NCBI RefSeq assembly: GCF_001441615.1
Contig: NZ_LAXJ01000028.1
Span: forward strand, 1 to 64,000
Length of the DNA stretch: 64,000 nt
Direction: 5' to 3'
Origin: Roseovarius atlanticus
Lineage (GTDB): Bacteria > Pseudomonadota > Alphaproteobacteria > Rhodobacterales > Rhodobacteraceae
Position numbers and translations under genes: made by a program. This document shows, in pieces, positions 25,188 through 34,978 of this stretch (position 1 is its first letter; every line of letters starts with the position of its first letter). The notes below the pieces were generated by a model, which saw only the letters and a list, made by a program, of their open reading frames with translations, did not search any database and was not told the DNA's origin.

Positions 25188-27179
25188 ATGACGCCTGAGA
25201 TTGGACAGTTTGCGCTAGTCTTGGCGCTTGCAGTCGCAATTGTTCAAAGTGTCCTGCCAATTGTAGGGGCGAACACGGGGCGCGTGCTTTGGATGGAAAG
25301 TGCGAAGACGACAGCCGCGATTCAGGTGACATTGGTTGCAATTGCGTTTGGCGCACTCATGCGCTCATTTGTTGTCAGTGATTTCACTGTTCAAAACGTA
25401 GTGGAAAATTCCCACTCGCTAAAGCCGATGATCTTCAAGGTTGCGGGCACTTGGGGCAGCCACGAAGGGTCCCTGCTTCTCTGGACCCTTATTCTCGTAC
25501 TTTTCGGGGCTGGGGTCGCGCTGCTGGGCAGAAACATTCCGGTTGGTCTCAAAGCGCGAACGTTATCGGTTCAAGCCTGGATTAGTGTCGGTTTCCTGAG
25601 CTTCATGCTCTTTACATCCAATCCGTTCGAGCGGGTTTTCCCGCCGCCTCTGGATGGCACGGATCTTAACCCGCTTCTGCAGGACATCGGGTTGGCGATG
25701 CACCCCCCGCTCTTGTATTTTGGGTATGTCGGCTTCTCGATCGTCTTCTCCTTCGCGGTCGCGGCTCTGATAGAGGGCCGGGTGGATCCCGCATGGGCGC
25801 GTTGGGTGCGGCCATGGACTCTGACGGCCTGGATCAGCCTCACTGCGGGGATCGCACTCGGCTCTTGGTGGGCGTATTACGAACTTGGCTGGGGCGGCTG
25901 GTGGTTTTGGGACCCGGTTGAAAACGCATCCTTCATGCCTTGGCTTCTCGGCACGGCACTCCTGCACTCGGCTATTGTCACGGAAAAGCGGGATACGTTC
26001 AAAAGCTGGACCATTCTTTTAGCCATCCTGACCTTTTCTCTGTCACTTCTTGGGACATTTATCGTCAGATCCGGCATTTTGACATCCGTTCACGCGTTCG
26101 CGGTCGACCCAGCGCGCGGCGTGTACATTCTCGGCCTTCTTGGTGTGACAATTGTCGGCTCACTGACACTTTACGCATGGCGCGCGCCTCAGCTTGGATC
26201 GGTTGGCGTCTTTCGGCCAATCAGCCGCGAGGCTGGGCTTTTGCTCAATAATCTTCTGCTCGCGACCGCAACGGCGACCGTCCTTTTTGGAACACTCTAT
26301 CCATTGTTTGTGGAAGCGGTGACTGAAGAAAAGATCTCTGTAGGACCACCGTATTTCAACGCGACTTTTATCCCTTTCATGCTGCCGCTCGTCATAATAA
26401 TGGGAGTTGGCCCATTCCTGTCTTGGAAACGGGCCGATCTTCCCGGTATCTGGCAACGGCTGCGTTTGATTTTTGGTATCGCGATTGGTGTCGCGGGGAT
26501 CGTTTGGTACCTTCAGACAAACGGGCCCCTGCTCGCTGTGGTCTCAATAGGGATTGCAGCCTGGGTTTTTTTTGCGACTTTGCGCGAATGGGCGCTGCGT
26601 ATCAAGCTCTTTGATCTACCGCTTTCTCAGTCGCTGCGTCGCGCGCGGAACCTGCCGCGCTCCGCGCACGGTATGACGCTCGCGCATCTCGGCGTTGCAA
26701 TGCTTGTGCTTGGATTCGTAGGTTCAACAGCCTGGAAGGAAGAACGTGTTCTTTTCGCAGAACCGGGGTCGACCGTGGACATCGCAGGTTTTGAGGTAAT
26801 ATTCGACGGCGTCGAACGGTTCCGTGGTCCAAACTACATCGCACAACAAGGCCAGCTTCGCGTCTTGAAAGATGGACGGGAGATTACGCTTCTTCGTCCG
26901 GAGCGCAGAAGCTATCCAGTTGCGGGGACGTCCACAACCGAATCTGCAATCCGATCAACGCTAAGCGGTGATCTCTACGTCACCATCAGTGAACCTGCGG
27001 CCGAAACGGCGTCGGGCCAGTGGAATTTGCGCATCCTCTACGAACCACTGGTTAATTGGATATGGATCGGAGCGACGATGCTGGTGCTTGGCGGGTCCCT
27101 CTCGCTATCGGACCGGAGATTGCGGGTGGGTGCGCCGTCGCCAAAGAGCCGGTCGTCAGCGCTTCAACCGGCGGAATGA
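25188..27179 (+). CDS. ccmF: Cytochrome c maturation haem lyase subunit CcmF
   Basis: A 663-residue multi-helix inner-membrane protein with the WWD haem-handling motif (GWGGWWFWDPVENAS, about residue 235). With CcmH and CcmI it attaches haem to apocytochrome c in the periplasm. I choose ATG 25188 (MTPEIGQFALVL) because the preceding 22 in-frame codons are not conserved. It is the first of four tightly packed genes. The upstream ccmABCDE genes are not in the window. Confidence 0.93.
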   Translation: MTPEIGQFALVLALAVAIVQSVLPIVGANTGRVLWMESAKTTAAIQVTLVAIAFGALMRSFVVSDFTVQNVVENSHSLKPMIFKVAGTWGSHEGSLLLWTLILVLFGAGVALLGRNIPVGLKARTLSVQAWISVGFLSFMLFTSNPFERVFPPPLDGTDLNPLLQDIGLAMHPPLLYFGYVGFSIVFSFAVAALIEGRVDPAWARWVRPWTLTAWISLTAGIALGSWWAYYELGWGGWWFWDPVENASFMPWLLGTALLHSAIVTEKRDTFKSWTILLAILTFSLSLLGTFIVRSGILTSVHAFAVDPARGVYILGLLGVTIVGSLTLYAWRAPQLGSVGVFRPISREAGLLLNNLLLATATATVLFGTLYPLFVEAVTEEKISVGPPYFNATFIPFMLPLVIIMGVGPFLSWKRADLPGIWQRLRLIFGIAIGVAGIVWYLQTNGPLLAVVSIGIAAWVFFATLREWALRIKLFDLPLSQSLRRARNLPRSAHGMTLAHLGVAMLVLGFVGSTAWKEERVLFAEPGSTVDIAGFEVIFDGVERFRGPNYIAQQGQLRVLKDGREITLLRPERRSYPVAGTSTTESAIRSTLSGDLYVTISEPAAETASGQWNLRILYEPLVNWIWIGATMLVLGGSLSLSDRRLRVGAPSPKSRSSALQPAE

Positions 27180-27183
27180 TACG

Positions 27184-27735
27184 ATGAAGAAAATCATTCT
27201 CGCGCTGCCAGCGCTGATCGCAGTAGTCTTGGGTGGATTTTTGTTCTGGGGGCTCAACCCAGACCGTGATCCTAACGCAATCCCTTCCGCTTTGGTCTCC
27301 GAACCAGTTCCGGATTTTGAACTCCCACCGGTAGAGGGTACTCAGACACCCGGACTGTCGTCCGCAGCCCTTCGTAGCGTTGGCGAGCCGGTTTTGGTCA
27401 ATGTATTCGCTTCATGGTGCGTGCCCTGTCGTGCTGAGCATGTGGTGCTCACAAGGCTTGTCGAACAGGACGGTGTTCGGCTGATGGGGATCAACTACAT
27501 GGACAAATCAGCAGATGCAGCCAATTGGCTGGAGGAGCTTGGCAACCCCTATGAGAGGATCGGATCAGACAGCGAAGGCCGCGTCGGGATTGAGTGGGGT
27601 ATCTCCGGCGTACCGGAGACTTTCGTGATCGATGGAACGGGGATCGTAGTCTATCGCTATGTTGGTCCCATTGTGACGCCAGAGGCACAGGATGAAATTC
27701 GTGCTGCGTTGGCCGCAGCAGGTGGTCAATCATGA
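27184..27735 (+). CDS. ccmG: CcmG/DsbE thioredoxin-like protein
   Basis: A 183-residue membrane-anchored thioredoxin with an active site CVPC (FASWCVPCRAEH) and the SGVPETFVID cis-Pro region. It keeps apocytochrome haem-binding cysteines reduced. It follows ccmF by four bases and overlaps ccmH by four. DsbD/ScsB-type reductases supply electrons to such proteins, and one is encoded convergently at 29.5-31.6 kb. Confidence 0.92.
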   Translation: MKKIILALPALIAVVLGGFLFWGLNPDRDPNAIPSALVSEPVPDFELPPVEGTQTPGLSSAALRSVGEPVLVNVFASWCVPCRAEHVVLTRLVEQDGVRLMGINYMDKSADAANWLEELGNPYERIGSDSEGRVGIEWGISGVPETFVIDGTGIVVYRYVGPIVTPEAQDEIRAALAAAGGQS

Positions 27736-28217
27736 AGGGTTGGCTCTATTTACTCGTACTGGTGCTTGCCGCGACAACCGCGGCCTGGGCTGTGGAGCCA
27801 GATGAGTTGCTGGATGATCCGGTGCTTGAGTCGCGCGCCCGGGAGCTTTCAAAGCAGTTACGCTGCGTTGTCTGCCAAAATCAGGATATCGATAGCTCGA
27901 ATGCTGGTGTTGCCCGAACGATGCGCACCTTGCTGCGCGAACGTCTGATTGCAGGTGAAACAGATGACGAGATCATTGCGTTTTTCGTAGATCGCTACGG
28001 TGACTTCGTCCTTTTCAAGCCGCGACTGAAACCCGCCACATATTTGTTGTGGTTCGGACCTGCGGTTCTTCTTGCCGTTGGGATTAGCGTTGTCTTTGTC
28101 ACAATCAGGCGCCGAAGCAGGGCGGTTCTTGATGGCACTGCTGATCCACTGAGCCCCGATGAAGAGCGTGAGTTCGAGGCCATTTTTAAGGAGAATGAAG
28201 GACGGAGAGGCCCATGA
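27732..28217 (+). CDS. ccmH: Cytochrome c maturation protein CcmH (N-terminal CcmH/CycL type)
   Basis: A 161-residue protein with a signal peptide, the LRCVVCQN redox motif (about residues 42-49) and a C-terminal transmembrane helix. It reduces or holds the apocytochrome thiols for CcmF. Both ends overlap neighbouring genes by four bases. Confidence 0.92.
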   Translation: MKGWLYLLVLVLAATTAAWAVEPDELLDDPVLESRARELSKQLRCVVCQNQDIDSSNAGVARTMRTLLRERLIAGETDDEIIAFFVDRYGDFVLFKPRLKPATYLLWFGPAVLLAVGISVVFVTIRRRSRAVLDGTADPLSPDEEREFEAIFKENEGRRGP

Positions 28218-29365
28218 TTTGGTTGGTGTTAGGCGCGATGGCATCCATCACCGCCCTCCTGTTCTTGTCCTGTCTCTATCGAACGGGTGAAGTCCTGAAT
28301 AGAAAGGATGGAGCGTTGGTTATCCTCAAGGATCAGCTTTCCGAAATTGATATTGATCAAGAGCGGAATCTGATATCCGTTACCGAGGGGGACGCGGCCA
28401 GGGTTGAAATCAAACGCCGCATTCTGGCTGCCGGTCGGCTTGCGACACGTGAGTCGTCGCGCGCAAGTGGGCGAAGCATCATCTTCGCGTCCGCCATTGC
28501 TACGCCATTGGTAGCCTTTGCTTTGTATTCTCAAATCGGCTCGCCAAAGATCGAAAGCCAGCCTCTGGCGTCTCGCGCATCTGAAATCCAGAAAGCCGCA
28601 AACCTCTCAGAGTTAACCCAGAGATTAAAAACCCGGCTTGAAGCTGACCCGTCGGGTGGACCAAGTGATGGTTGGGTTCTGCTCGGTCAGACCTATATGC
28701 GTACAGCTCGTTACGATGATGCCGCCGATGCATTCGAACGCGTCACAGTTCGCGACAATGTAGATATCTCAACCCTACTGCTATTTGCCGAGGCCTTGAT
28801 CGCAGCCGAGAACGGGATCGTGACGCCGCAAGCGGAAAGCGTGATCGAACGTGCATCAGAGATGGACCCTGATGATCCAGGCCCAATTTTCTATAGGGCC
28901 CGGATCCTCGAACAGGACGGGGTTCCAGAGGAAGCGAGGGCGCTTTTGATCGAGCGTCTCAAGAGAGCGGATCGCGCCTATCCGTGGATGGAACTTTTTC
29001 TGTCTGTCGCCAACCGATTGGGGGAACAGGTCGGAGAGACCCCTGTCACTCTAGCTGATTTAATTCCGGATCCACAGGACGCACGGGGCCCCCGTGCGGT
29101 CGATATCGAGGCCGCCCAAGATATGTCAGTCGAGGAGCGCAGCACTTTTGTCCGCTCCATGGTTGACCGCTTGGCGGCGCGATTGTTGAATGACCCAGCC
29201 AATCTTGAAGGATGGCTTCGGCTAGCGGAGGCGTACAGTGTGTTGGGTGACTTTGATGCTGCCCAGAACGCCGCCGGCAAAGCGCGCAGCTTGGCCGAAA
29301 GCCTTCCGGAAACCGACCCGACGCGTGCCGCCGCCACGGCCCGATTGGATCGGATCAAAAAATAA
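28214..29365 (+). CDS. ccmI: Cytochrome c maturation chaperone CcmI
   Basis: A 383-residue protein with two N-terminal membrane helices and a TPR-like periplasmic part (SDGWVLLGQTYMRTARYDDAADAFERV and a further repeat LEGWLRLAEAYSVLGDFDAAQNA). CcmI binds the C-terminus of apocytochrome c and hands it to CcmF/H. It completes the ccmFGHI set. A di-heme client is encoded at 9.5-11.4 kb. Confidence 0.9.
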   Translation: MIWLVLGAMASITALLFLSCLYRTGEVLNRKDGALVILKDQLSEIDIDQERNLISVTEGDAARVEIKRRILAAGRLATRESSRASGRSIIFASAIATPLVAFALYSQIGSPKIESQPLASRASEIQKAANLSELTQRLKTRLEADPSGGPSDGWVLLGQTYMRTARYDDAADAFERVTVRDNVDISTLLLFAEALIAAENGIVTPQAESVIERASEMDPDDPGPIFYRARILEQDGVPEEARALLIERLKRADRAYPWMELFLSVANRLGEQVGETPVTLADLIPDPQDARGPRAVDIEAAQDMSVEERSTFVRSMVDRLAARLLNDPANLEGWLRLAEAYSVLGDFDAAQNAAGKARSLAESLPETDPTRAAATARLDRIKK

Positions 29366-29463
29366 ATTGAGGCTGCGAATTCTCAGATACATAACAGCTT
29401 CCCTTCACCTGAAACTGAACCATTGCAGGTTCTGCCTCTCTTGAGCGATGCAACGGCACTATT

Positions 29464-31566
29464 TCATCGTTTTCGGACAGCGCTGAGATCGGCAGCCGAC
29501 AGCGCTTCGAGAACCGCATCCACGGATAGCAATTCAGATAGAATGATACCTTCAGGCGCATCTGGACCGTAGACGATGTTGAACGGAATTGCGTATCTGC
29601 CGTGTGTCTCGAGATAGGATTGGATTCTCGCGTCCGGTCGCGTCCAATCCGCGCGCATCGCAATCACCGCTTCCTCGCCAAGTGCTCCCAAAACTGGTTC
29701 ACGATCTAGGACCAGGGTTTTGTTTGCTTTACAAGTGATGCACCAATCCGCAGTAACGTCCACGAATACGGTTTTGCCTTGCGACACTTCACGCGCGATC
29801 CGGGACCGGTCGAACTCGACCCAGTAAGAATTGATCGAGTCTGTTACATCATCGGAGCCTTTTGGCAGCAGTGCAGGGGCCGCCAACGTCATGCCCAAAA
29901 CCGCAGTCATTCCCCACAGCAAACCGTTATTGGGCTGGGCCTGATAGGCTCTCGTAGCCAGTACGATGAACCCAAGACCCAGCAGCACCAAGCCTGTGAG
30001 GGTTGGCGACGTCACACCAATCAAGACCCAGCATAGCCATGCAACGGTTCCGGCAAGCAGCAATCCGAGAACAATTTTCAAGCTTATCATCCAAGGTCCC
30101 GGTTTGGGCAGTCGGGACAGAAAACCAGGCCAAGCGGCAACCAGAATATATGGCAGTGCAAGCCCAATCCCCATCGCTGTGAAAACCGCAAGTATATCGC
30201 CTGTCGTGCCGGAAAGCGCGAAGGCAATGGCTGTCCCCAGCAACGGGGCGGAACAAGGCGTTGCAAGTATCGCAGCCAGAGCGCCGGTGGAGAAGTCTTC
30301 GGCATACCCCCGCCCAAAGCGGCCAGATAGCCTCGCCATCCAACTGCTGGGCAAAGAAATTTCAAAAACTCCAAACAAATTAGTCGCGAAGAGTCCGACA
30401 ACGAGAATGAGTGCTGTCAAGAAATATGCATTCTGAAATTGCATACCCCATCCAACGGCATATCCGAGCATCTGCAGCGCTATGACCGCAAAGGCCAGTA
30501 CCCACATGAAAGCAACAGTTCCCCCAGCCGTAGCGACAAACCCCGCGCGCAATTGTGAAACGGAGCGATTCTTCATTCGAAGCGCCGATCCGAATTTGAT
30601 CGATAGAACTGGCAAGACGCATGGCATTACGTTCACTATCAACCCTCCCAGGAAGGACAGCAAGAGAATCGGGAAAAACTGACCCCTATCTTGGCCGGTT
30701 TCGGATGCGTAAGGTGGAGCAGGTACAATGTCGGTGGTGTTCACATCATCGAATGTAACCGCGACATCGTCGTCCACGACAGTAATTCGAAGGGAGGATT
30801 GTTCCTCGCTTAACGCGAGAATCGGAATACTTGCCCAAAGACCGGTACGATCATTTGTAAGGCGGATATCGGGCGCACCGAATGCAGAGCCTGCATCAGA
30901 CTCCGGAAAAATATCGGGATTGTTCCAGCCAGAAGGCCGCGTCATGTGAATAACCAAAGATTGACCCTGCTTCAGCGCTGCGCCCGAGATCGCTATTGCG
31001 CTTTCTGTTCCTACGACAGGTACGCGAGCGGCCCATGTCGCGATTTCGGTCGCGGCTCTAGCGTCGACGCCGGATCCCAATGGAACAGGGAGAGTCAGTT
31101 CAAACCTTTCCGGGACGCACACATTGGAGCAGATCAGCAGATTGACGATTGCCTTCAGCTCGGCTGACCTATCAGAATCCATAAGCTGCAATTGTAACGG
31201 AAATGTAACTTTCTTGCCGTAGCCAAAGTTTTCAATTCCGAAGGCGCGAAAACGCGTGGGTGCGGGCCAAAGCATGTCGACGGATTCAAGGTTTGTGGAC
31301 CCTTCCCAGTCGATCTCCGGCGGCAGGCCAACCTCGCCGGGTGACCGCCAGTACGCTTTCCATCCTTCCTCCAATTCAATCTTCAAACCCGCCGAAAGAA
31401 ACAGCGATCCCGGGGCGATTCCCGCTTCCGCGACGATCAAGCGCGCCGTCAGTGCTTCGGACCGATACGCATTGGACTCCAAGGCGCGAACAGGACTTGC
31501 CACTAAAACCAGAAAGATTGCAAAACTCACAAGCAACCCGCGATACCAAGCCAAGGCTATACGCAT
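29464..31566 (-). CDS. ScsB/DsbD-type transmembrane thiol reductase
   Basis: A 700-residue protein. It has a signal peptide, an N-terminal ScsB-like domain (GWKAYWRSPGEVGLPP, a C-N-V-C pair in LLICSNVCVP), a DsbD-like eight-helix membrane core (CVLPVLSIKF, TPCSAPLLGTA) and a C-terminal thioredoxin domain with CITC (ADWCITCKANKTL). It carries electrons from cytoplasmic thioredoxin to periplasmic thiol proteins. ScsB homologues are linked to copper tolerance. It is convergent with the ccm operon, which ends about 100 bases away, and has its own MerR-type promoter. Confidence 0.88.
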   Translation of the reverse strand: MRIALAWYRGLLVSFAIFLVLVASPVRALESNAYRSEALTARLIVAEAGIAPGSLFLSAGLKIELEEGWKAYWRSPGEVGLPPEIDWEGSTNLESVDMLWPAPTRFRAFGIENFGYGKKVTFPLQLQLMDSDRSAELKAIVNLLICSNVCVPERFELTLPVPLGSGVDARAATEIATWAARVPVVGTESAIAISGAALKQGQSLVIHMTRPSGWNNPDIFPESDAGSAFGAPDIRLTNDRTGLWASIPILALSEEQSSLRITVVDDDVAVTFDDVNTTDIVPAPPYASETGQDRGQFFPILLLSFLGGLIVNVMPCVLPVLSIKFGSALRMKNRSVSQLRAGFVATAGGTVAFMWVLAFAVIALQMLGYAVGWGMQFQNAYFLTALILVVGLFATNLFGVFEISLPSSWMARLSGRFGRGYAEDFSTGALAAILATPCSAPLLGTAIAFALSGTTGDILAVFTAMGIGLALPYILVAAWPGFLSRLPKPGPWMISLKIVLGLLLAGTVAWLCWVLIGVTSPTLTGLVLLGLGFIVLATRAYQAQPNNGLLWGMTAVLGMTLAAPALLPKGSDDVTDSINSYWVEFDRSRIAREVSQGKTVFVDVTADWCITCKANKTLVLDREPVLGALGEEAVIAMRADWTRPDARIQSYLETHGRYAIPFNIVYGPDAPEGIILSELLSVDAVLEALSAADLSAVRKR

Positions 31567-31900
31567 TCTCTGACCTCTTTATCTAAGCGTTCTGTCTGGG
31601 CAAGATGACGCACTGTGCAATGTCCTGACGCCTTGCGATGCCTTCAACCTGTCAAGCAGGGAGCATAGCCAATTGTCCAACCGACTGGTCAACAGCGATG
31701 CCTGTTCGGGCTTCGTGCAAAACAGCAGTTCTTTCGAATACAGATTTGGCCCGCGTCCCATGATGCCGCAGTTATTGGCTAGTGCCTTGCAAAAATTGAT
31801 CCTGTTCCGGATCCTCACCACGCGCCAAGACCCCAAAATAAACTCTGAAGACTTGAAAATCTAGCGCTACTCCTTGAGTTCCGATTCTTGATATCTAACA
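31567..31900. other. Leader region of the ScsB-like gene
   Basis: No gene is supported here. The promoter at 31.9 kb implies a leader of about 330 bases. No riboswitch or terminator was recognised. Confidence 0.35.
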
Positions 31901-31931
31901 TGCGTACATCCTCTAGCCGCTGTAGGTGCAA
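31901..31931 (-). promoter_or_regulatory. MerR-type promoter toward the ScsB-like gene
   Basis: On the minus strand, TTGCAC (31931-31926), a 19-base spacer CTACAGCGGCTAGAGGATG and TACGCA (31906-31901). It shares CTACAG and AGGATG with the 24.7 kb promoter. Confidence 0.72.
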
Positions 31932-31987
31932 GCATCATTGGCACTTCTCGATTGGTCACTCACCGGTCTGCGAGACCCAGTTGGAGC

Positions 31988-32024
31988 TTGCGATACGCGC
32001 CGCGTAAATCTACACTGACTGTAG
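31988..32024 (+). promoter_or_regulatory. Promoter and operator of the merR-type gene
   Basis: TTGCGA (31988-31993) and TACACT (32011-32016) have a normal 17-base spacer. A dyad CTACACTGACTGTAG (32010-32024) overlaps the -10 box. This suits autorepression by the MerR protein encoded just downstream. Confidence 0.6.
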
Positions 32025-32043
32025 GTAACATGGGGAACCTGCA

Positions 32044-32472
32044 ATGCTGACAATAGGGACGCTCGCGAAGAAGACTGGAACGAAAGTGCAGACCATCAGA
32101 TACTACGAGCAGATCGGCCTTATGCCTGAACCCGGCAGGTCCCAAGGCGGCCAACGGCGCTATGGCCTCGACGAACTCGACCGTCTATCTTTCGTCCGGC
32201 ACGCACGGCAACTAGGATTTTCTCTGGACGCGATCCGTGAACTCCTCGATCTCAGCGATCATCCGGAAAAGTCCTGCGCGGAAGCCGATGCAATCGCCCG
32301 CCGGCAGCTAAAGCAAGTCGAGCAAAGATTAGCCCGTCTAGAGGCTCTTCGTACTGAATTAAAAAGAATGGTGCGCGAATGCAGCGGCGGGCAAATGTCG
32401 GATTGTCGCGTGCTGGAGGTGCTTCGAGACCATTCCGAGTGCTTAACCGATCACCAAGAAATTGGCGCTTGA
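32044..32472 (+). CDS. MerR-family metal sensor (CadR/PbrR/ZntR branch)
   Basis: A 142-residue dimeric activator. The winged-helix domain is at 1-70 (MLTIGTLAKKTGTKVQTIRYYEQIGL), followed by the dimerisation helix. Cys78, Cys113 and Cys121 are placed like the metal ligands of CadR/PbrR/ZntR, so Zn(II), Cd(II) or Pb(II) is the likely signal. Copper sensors of the CueR type have another C-terminal pattern. Its own promoter carries a matching dyad. It is the only MerR protein in the window, and the likely activator of the seven long-spacer promoters. Confidence 0.9.
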   Translation: MLTIGTLAKKTGTKVQTIRYYEQIGLMPEPGRSQGGQRRYGLDELDRLSFVRHARQLGFSLDAIRELLDLSDHPEKSCAEADAIARRQLKQVEQRLARLEALRTELKRMVRECSGGQMSDCRVLEVLRDHSECLTDHQEIGA

Positions 32473-32908
32473 TATTCCCGCCGCAAAAGCCCATCCGCTA
32501 ACGATTTTGGCCTGAATTTTAGGTTGTTTTACGACGTGCGCTTGAGTGCTACTTGGGGGTTCGACACTTGAAAATTTTACTGAGCGCGTGCAACACGCTA
32601 GTTGGATGGCAGCTAGCAAAGATGGTGTTCGGCGAGGAGCTATTTGACGCTCGATCTGCTGGTGCAGGAACCGCTGACACCCACGGCATCTGGAAGAACT
32701 GCTCCGCGACCTGTTGACCGTTATTTAGCATGCGGCTGACGCGAAAAAGGCCTGCAGGGGGGTATACTGTCCAGCCCTTGTGTGGGGCCGAGAAGTGGAA
32801 GACTTTGCAGCTGCACAGGCCAGCATCAATAGTTGAAAAAGTCGAACGGTCCTGAACCTCCCCCTCTAAATTGGTCCACCGTTATGTTTAGGAAACGGAG
32901 GACAGAGA
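32473..32908. other. Gene-free stretch leading into an IS remnant
   Basis: No convincing gene. From about 32855 the sequence resembles the left end of an IS3-family element just before its orfA. Confidence 0.4.
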
Positions 32909-33036
32909 ATGGCAAACAAGTGACACAAGCCCGACGAAATAGTTCAGCTGTTGCGGCAGGTTGACGTTCTTGTCGGAAAAGGGATGCCGCGTGCGGATGC
33001 GATCCACGAGGTGCGCATAGGTTTGGGGTTGAAGCT
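32909..33036 (+). pseudogene. IS3-family OrfA fragment (5' part)
   Basis: The frame reads MANK, a TGA stop, then HKPDEIVQLLRQVDVLVGKG and on to AIHEVRI. This is the N-terminal part of an IS3-type OrfA. The fifth codon is a stop and the rest of the element is missing. The remnant ends at the MerR-type promoter of the next gene pair. Confidence 0.75.
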
Positions 33037-33059
33037 ATAGCCACTGTAGCAACTATTAT
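33029..33059 (+). promoter_or_regulatory. MerR-type promoter of the transglutaminase-CDF pair
   Basis: TTGAAG (33029-33034), a 19-base spacer CTATAGCCACTGTAGCAAC and TATTAT (33054-33059). The CTATAG...CTGTAG dyad and good boxes make it one of the clearest examples in the window. It starts 60 bases before the gene at 33089. Confidence 0.8.
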
Positions 33060-33088
33060 TCCCGACATGTTAGTCTTGGAGAGATTCT

Positions 33089-33859
33089 ATGACGAAGGTC
33101 GAGCCTTATCTAAAAAAAACGCGATTGCTGAATTATGACGCAACTTCAATTCGGCAGTTGACCAACGGCCGCCACTGGAAAGCTCTTGCAGAACATGATC
33201 GCATTGGCGCTGCCTACAACTTCGTCAGGGACGAAATTGCCTTTGGTTATAACCGTTCTGACGACATTCAAGCCTCCGAGGTGCTGGAGGATGGCTACGG
33301 TCAGTGCAACACCAAGGGTACACTCCTCATGGCTTTGCTTCGCAGTGTCGGCATACGTTGCAGGCTTCATGGGTTTACCATTCACAAGGCACTTCAGAGG
33401 GGCATCGTGCCAGAACTTGTCTACCCGCTCGCACCTTCTGAAATTTTACATTCTTGGGTCGAGGTCGAAACAGTTGAGGGTTGGGTAAATCTTGAGGGTT
33501 TCATTCTAGACACTTCTTTTTTGCAAACGCTTCAACGGAAATTCGGCGATGAGGAGGCGCTATGCGGTTTCGGTGTTGCGACGGAATGCCTGAGTGCACC
33601 GCCTATCGGTTGGAACGGTACCGACACTTACATCCAGGACAATGGTATTGTCCGTGATCTAGGCACGTTCGATGAGCCAGACGAGTTTTTCTCAGAGTAT
33701 CGTCAAGACTTCGGTTTTTTGCGCAACTGGCTCTTTCGCCGCTTCATACGGCACTGGATGAACGCGCGAGTACGTGCGATTCGGAGCGGAAAACTACCAA
33801 GAGACTCCCAGTCCAGTCGACGAAATCACAGTCACGAGGAGGCAGACCGTGCCGCATGA
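33089..33859 (+). CDS. Transglutaminase-like cysteine peptidase-fold protein
   Basis: A 256-residue cytoplasmic protein with the transglutaminase-core triad in order: Cys in GYGQCNTKG (about 73), His in LHSWVEV and Asp in NLEGFILD. No signal peptide is seen. Members occur beside CDF transporters, though the reaction is unknown. It overlaps the CDF gene by about ten bases and shares the MerR-type promoter. It could process a protein or peptide linked to metal stress. Confidence 0.82.
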   Translation: MTKVEPYLKKTRLLNYDATSIRQLTNGRHWKALAEHDRIGAAYNFVRDEIAFGYNRSDDIQASEVLEDGYGQCNTKGTLLMALLRSVGIRCRLHGFTIHKALQRGIVPELVYPLAPSEILHSWVEVETVEGWVNLEGFILDTSFLQTLQRKFGDEEALCGFGVATECLSAPPIGWNGTDTYIQDNGIVRDLGTFDEPDEFFSEYRQDFGFLRNWLFRRFIRHWMNARVRAIRSGKLPRDSQSSRRNHSHEEADRAA

Positions 33860-34781
33860 TCACGGCCACGCGCAAACTGACCCAGCAACAGGCGACCGAC
33901 GCGTATTTATTGCCATCTGGGCTAATGGCCTTCTGACATTCGCGCAGATTATCGGCGGGATACTATCCGGAAGCCTCGCGTTGATTGCGGATGCGCTGCA
34001 CAATTTCTCAGACATGGCATCGTTGGTTATTGCCTTCGCCGCGCGAAAGATTGCTCGTCGGCCCGCAGACGATCGCATGACATTCGGCTACGGAAGAGTC
34101 GAGATCGTCGCGGCTTTAATCAACTATACAACCCTTATCTTGATTGGATTGTATCTCATCTATGAAGGTGGCATACGTTTGATTGATCCCACAGAAGTCC
34201 AAGGCTGGACAGTGGTAGTTCTGGGTGGTGTGGCACTGGTGGTCGACACTTTGACAGCGCTGCTCACCTATTCGATGCAAAAGGGCAGCGTGAACATTCG
34301 TGCGCTCTTTTTGCACAACCTGTCCGACGCCTTGGCTTCTGTAGCGGTAGTCATTGGCGGCTCTTTAATCATTATTTACGACATGCGATGGGTCGATCCG
34401 GCGATCACCATCGGCATCGCTTTTTATATCCTCTATCTGGCTATTATCGAGATAGGCGAACCTATCCGGACATTGATGCTCGGTAGCCCACCCAGCATCG
34501 ACAACAACGCTGTCCTCGAGGCTTTGCGGAGTGCGGAAGGTGTCGAGGACGTGCACCATGTTCATTTATGGCAGATGCAAGAGCACGAAGTGGCACTCGA
34601 TTGTCACATCGTTTTGACGGCAGATGGATGGAGCAAGACAGAAAATGTCAAGGCCACACTCAAAAGCCTTCTGAGAGGTGATTTTGGCATTCGTCATTCT
34701 AGCCTGGAGTTCGAGCATGTGGATCGCGCACATAAAAACGCCGCCCTTTATGGCCACGGCAACGTCGCAGAAGCAGAGTAG
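33849..34781 (+). CDS. czcD: CDF-family divalent metal exporter (CzcD/ZitB-like)
   Basis: The product is about 310 residues with six helices. The metal-site motifs are visible (ADALHNFSDMAS in TM2, LFLHNLSDALAS in TM5), with a C-terminal cytoplasmic domain (VEDVHHVHLWQM). The N-terminus has a short His patch (PHDHGH). CDF proteins expel Zn(II), Cd(II) or Co(II) against protons. GTG 33849 is favoured by a strong AGGAGG six bases before it. It lies under the MerR-type promoter at 33.0 kb. Confidence 0.9.
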   Translation: MPHDHGHAQTDPATGDRRVFIAIWANGLLTFAQIIGGILSGSLALIADALHNFSDMASLVIAFAARKIARRPADDRMTFGYGRVEIVAALINYTTLILIGLYLIYEGGIRLIDPTEVQGWTVVVLGGVALVVDTLTALLTYSMQKGSVNIRALFLHNLSDALASVAVVIGGSLIIIYDMRWVDPAITIGIAFYILYLAIIEIGEPIRTLMLGSPPSIDNNAVLEALRSAEGVEDVHHVHLWQMQEHEVALDCHIVLTADGWSKTENVKATLKSLLRGDFGIRHSSLEFEHVDRAHKNAALYGHGNVAEAE

Positions 34782-34978
34782 ATTAAGAGTCACCGAAACG
34801 CACGTAACTGGGACGGATTTCTTAGTTTCCGCCGAAGTTGGCACGCGGGTCAAAAACGAATTGTGCCGGTTCTTGTGACCTCAGACCCGACTCTCCCGCG
34901 TCTCTGTGAGACCCTTGATCCGCCTCTCGACGGCATCCAAATCCGTTCGCCGGGCACGTGTCAAAGCAGATGGCCCCT

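Noticed and set aside
31579..31864. Short open frames upstream of the ScsB-like gene as leader peptides
   Set aside because: No conserved features and no RBS; the stretch is better read as an untranslated leader.
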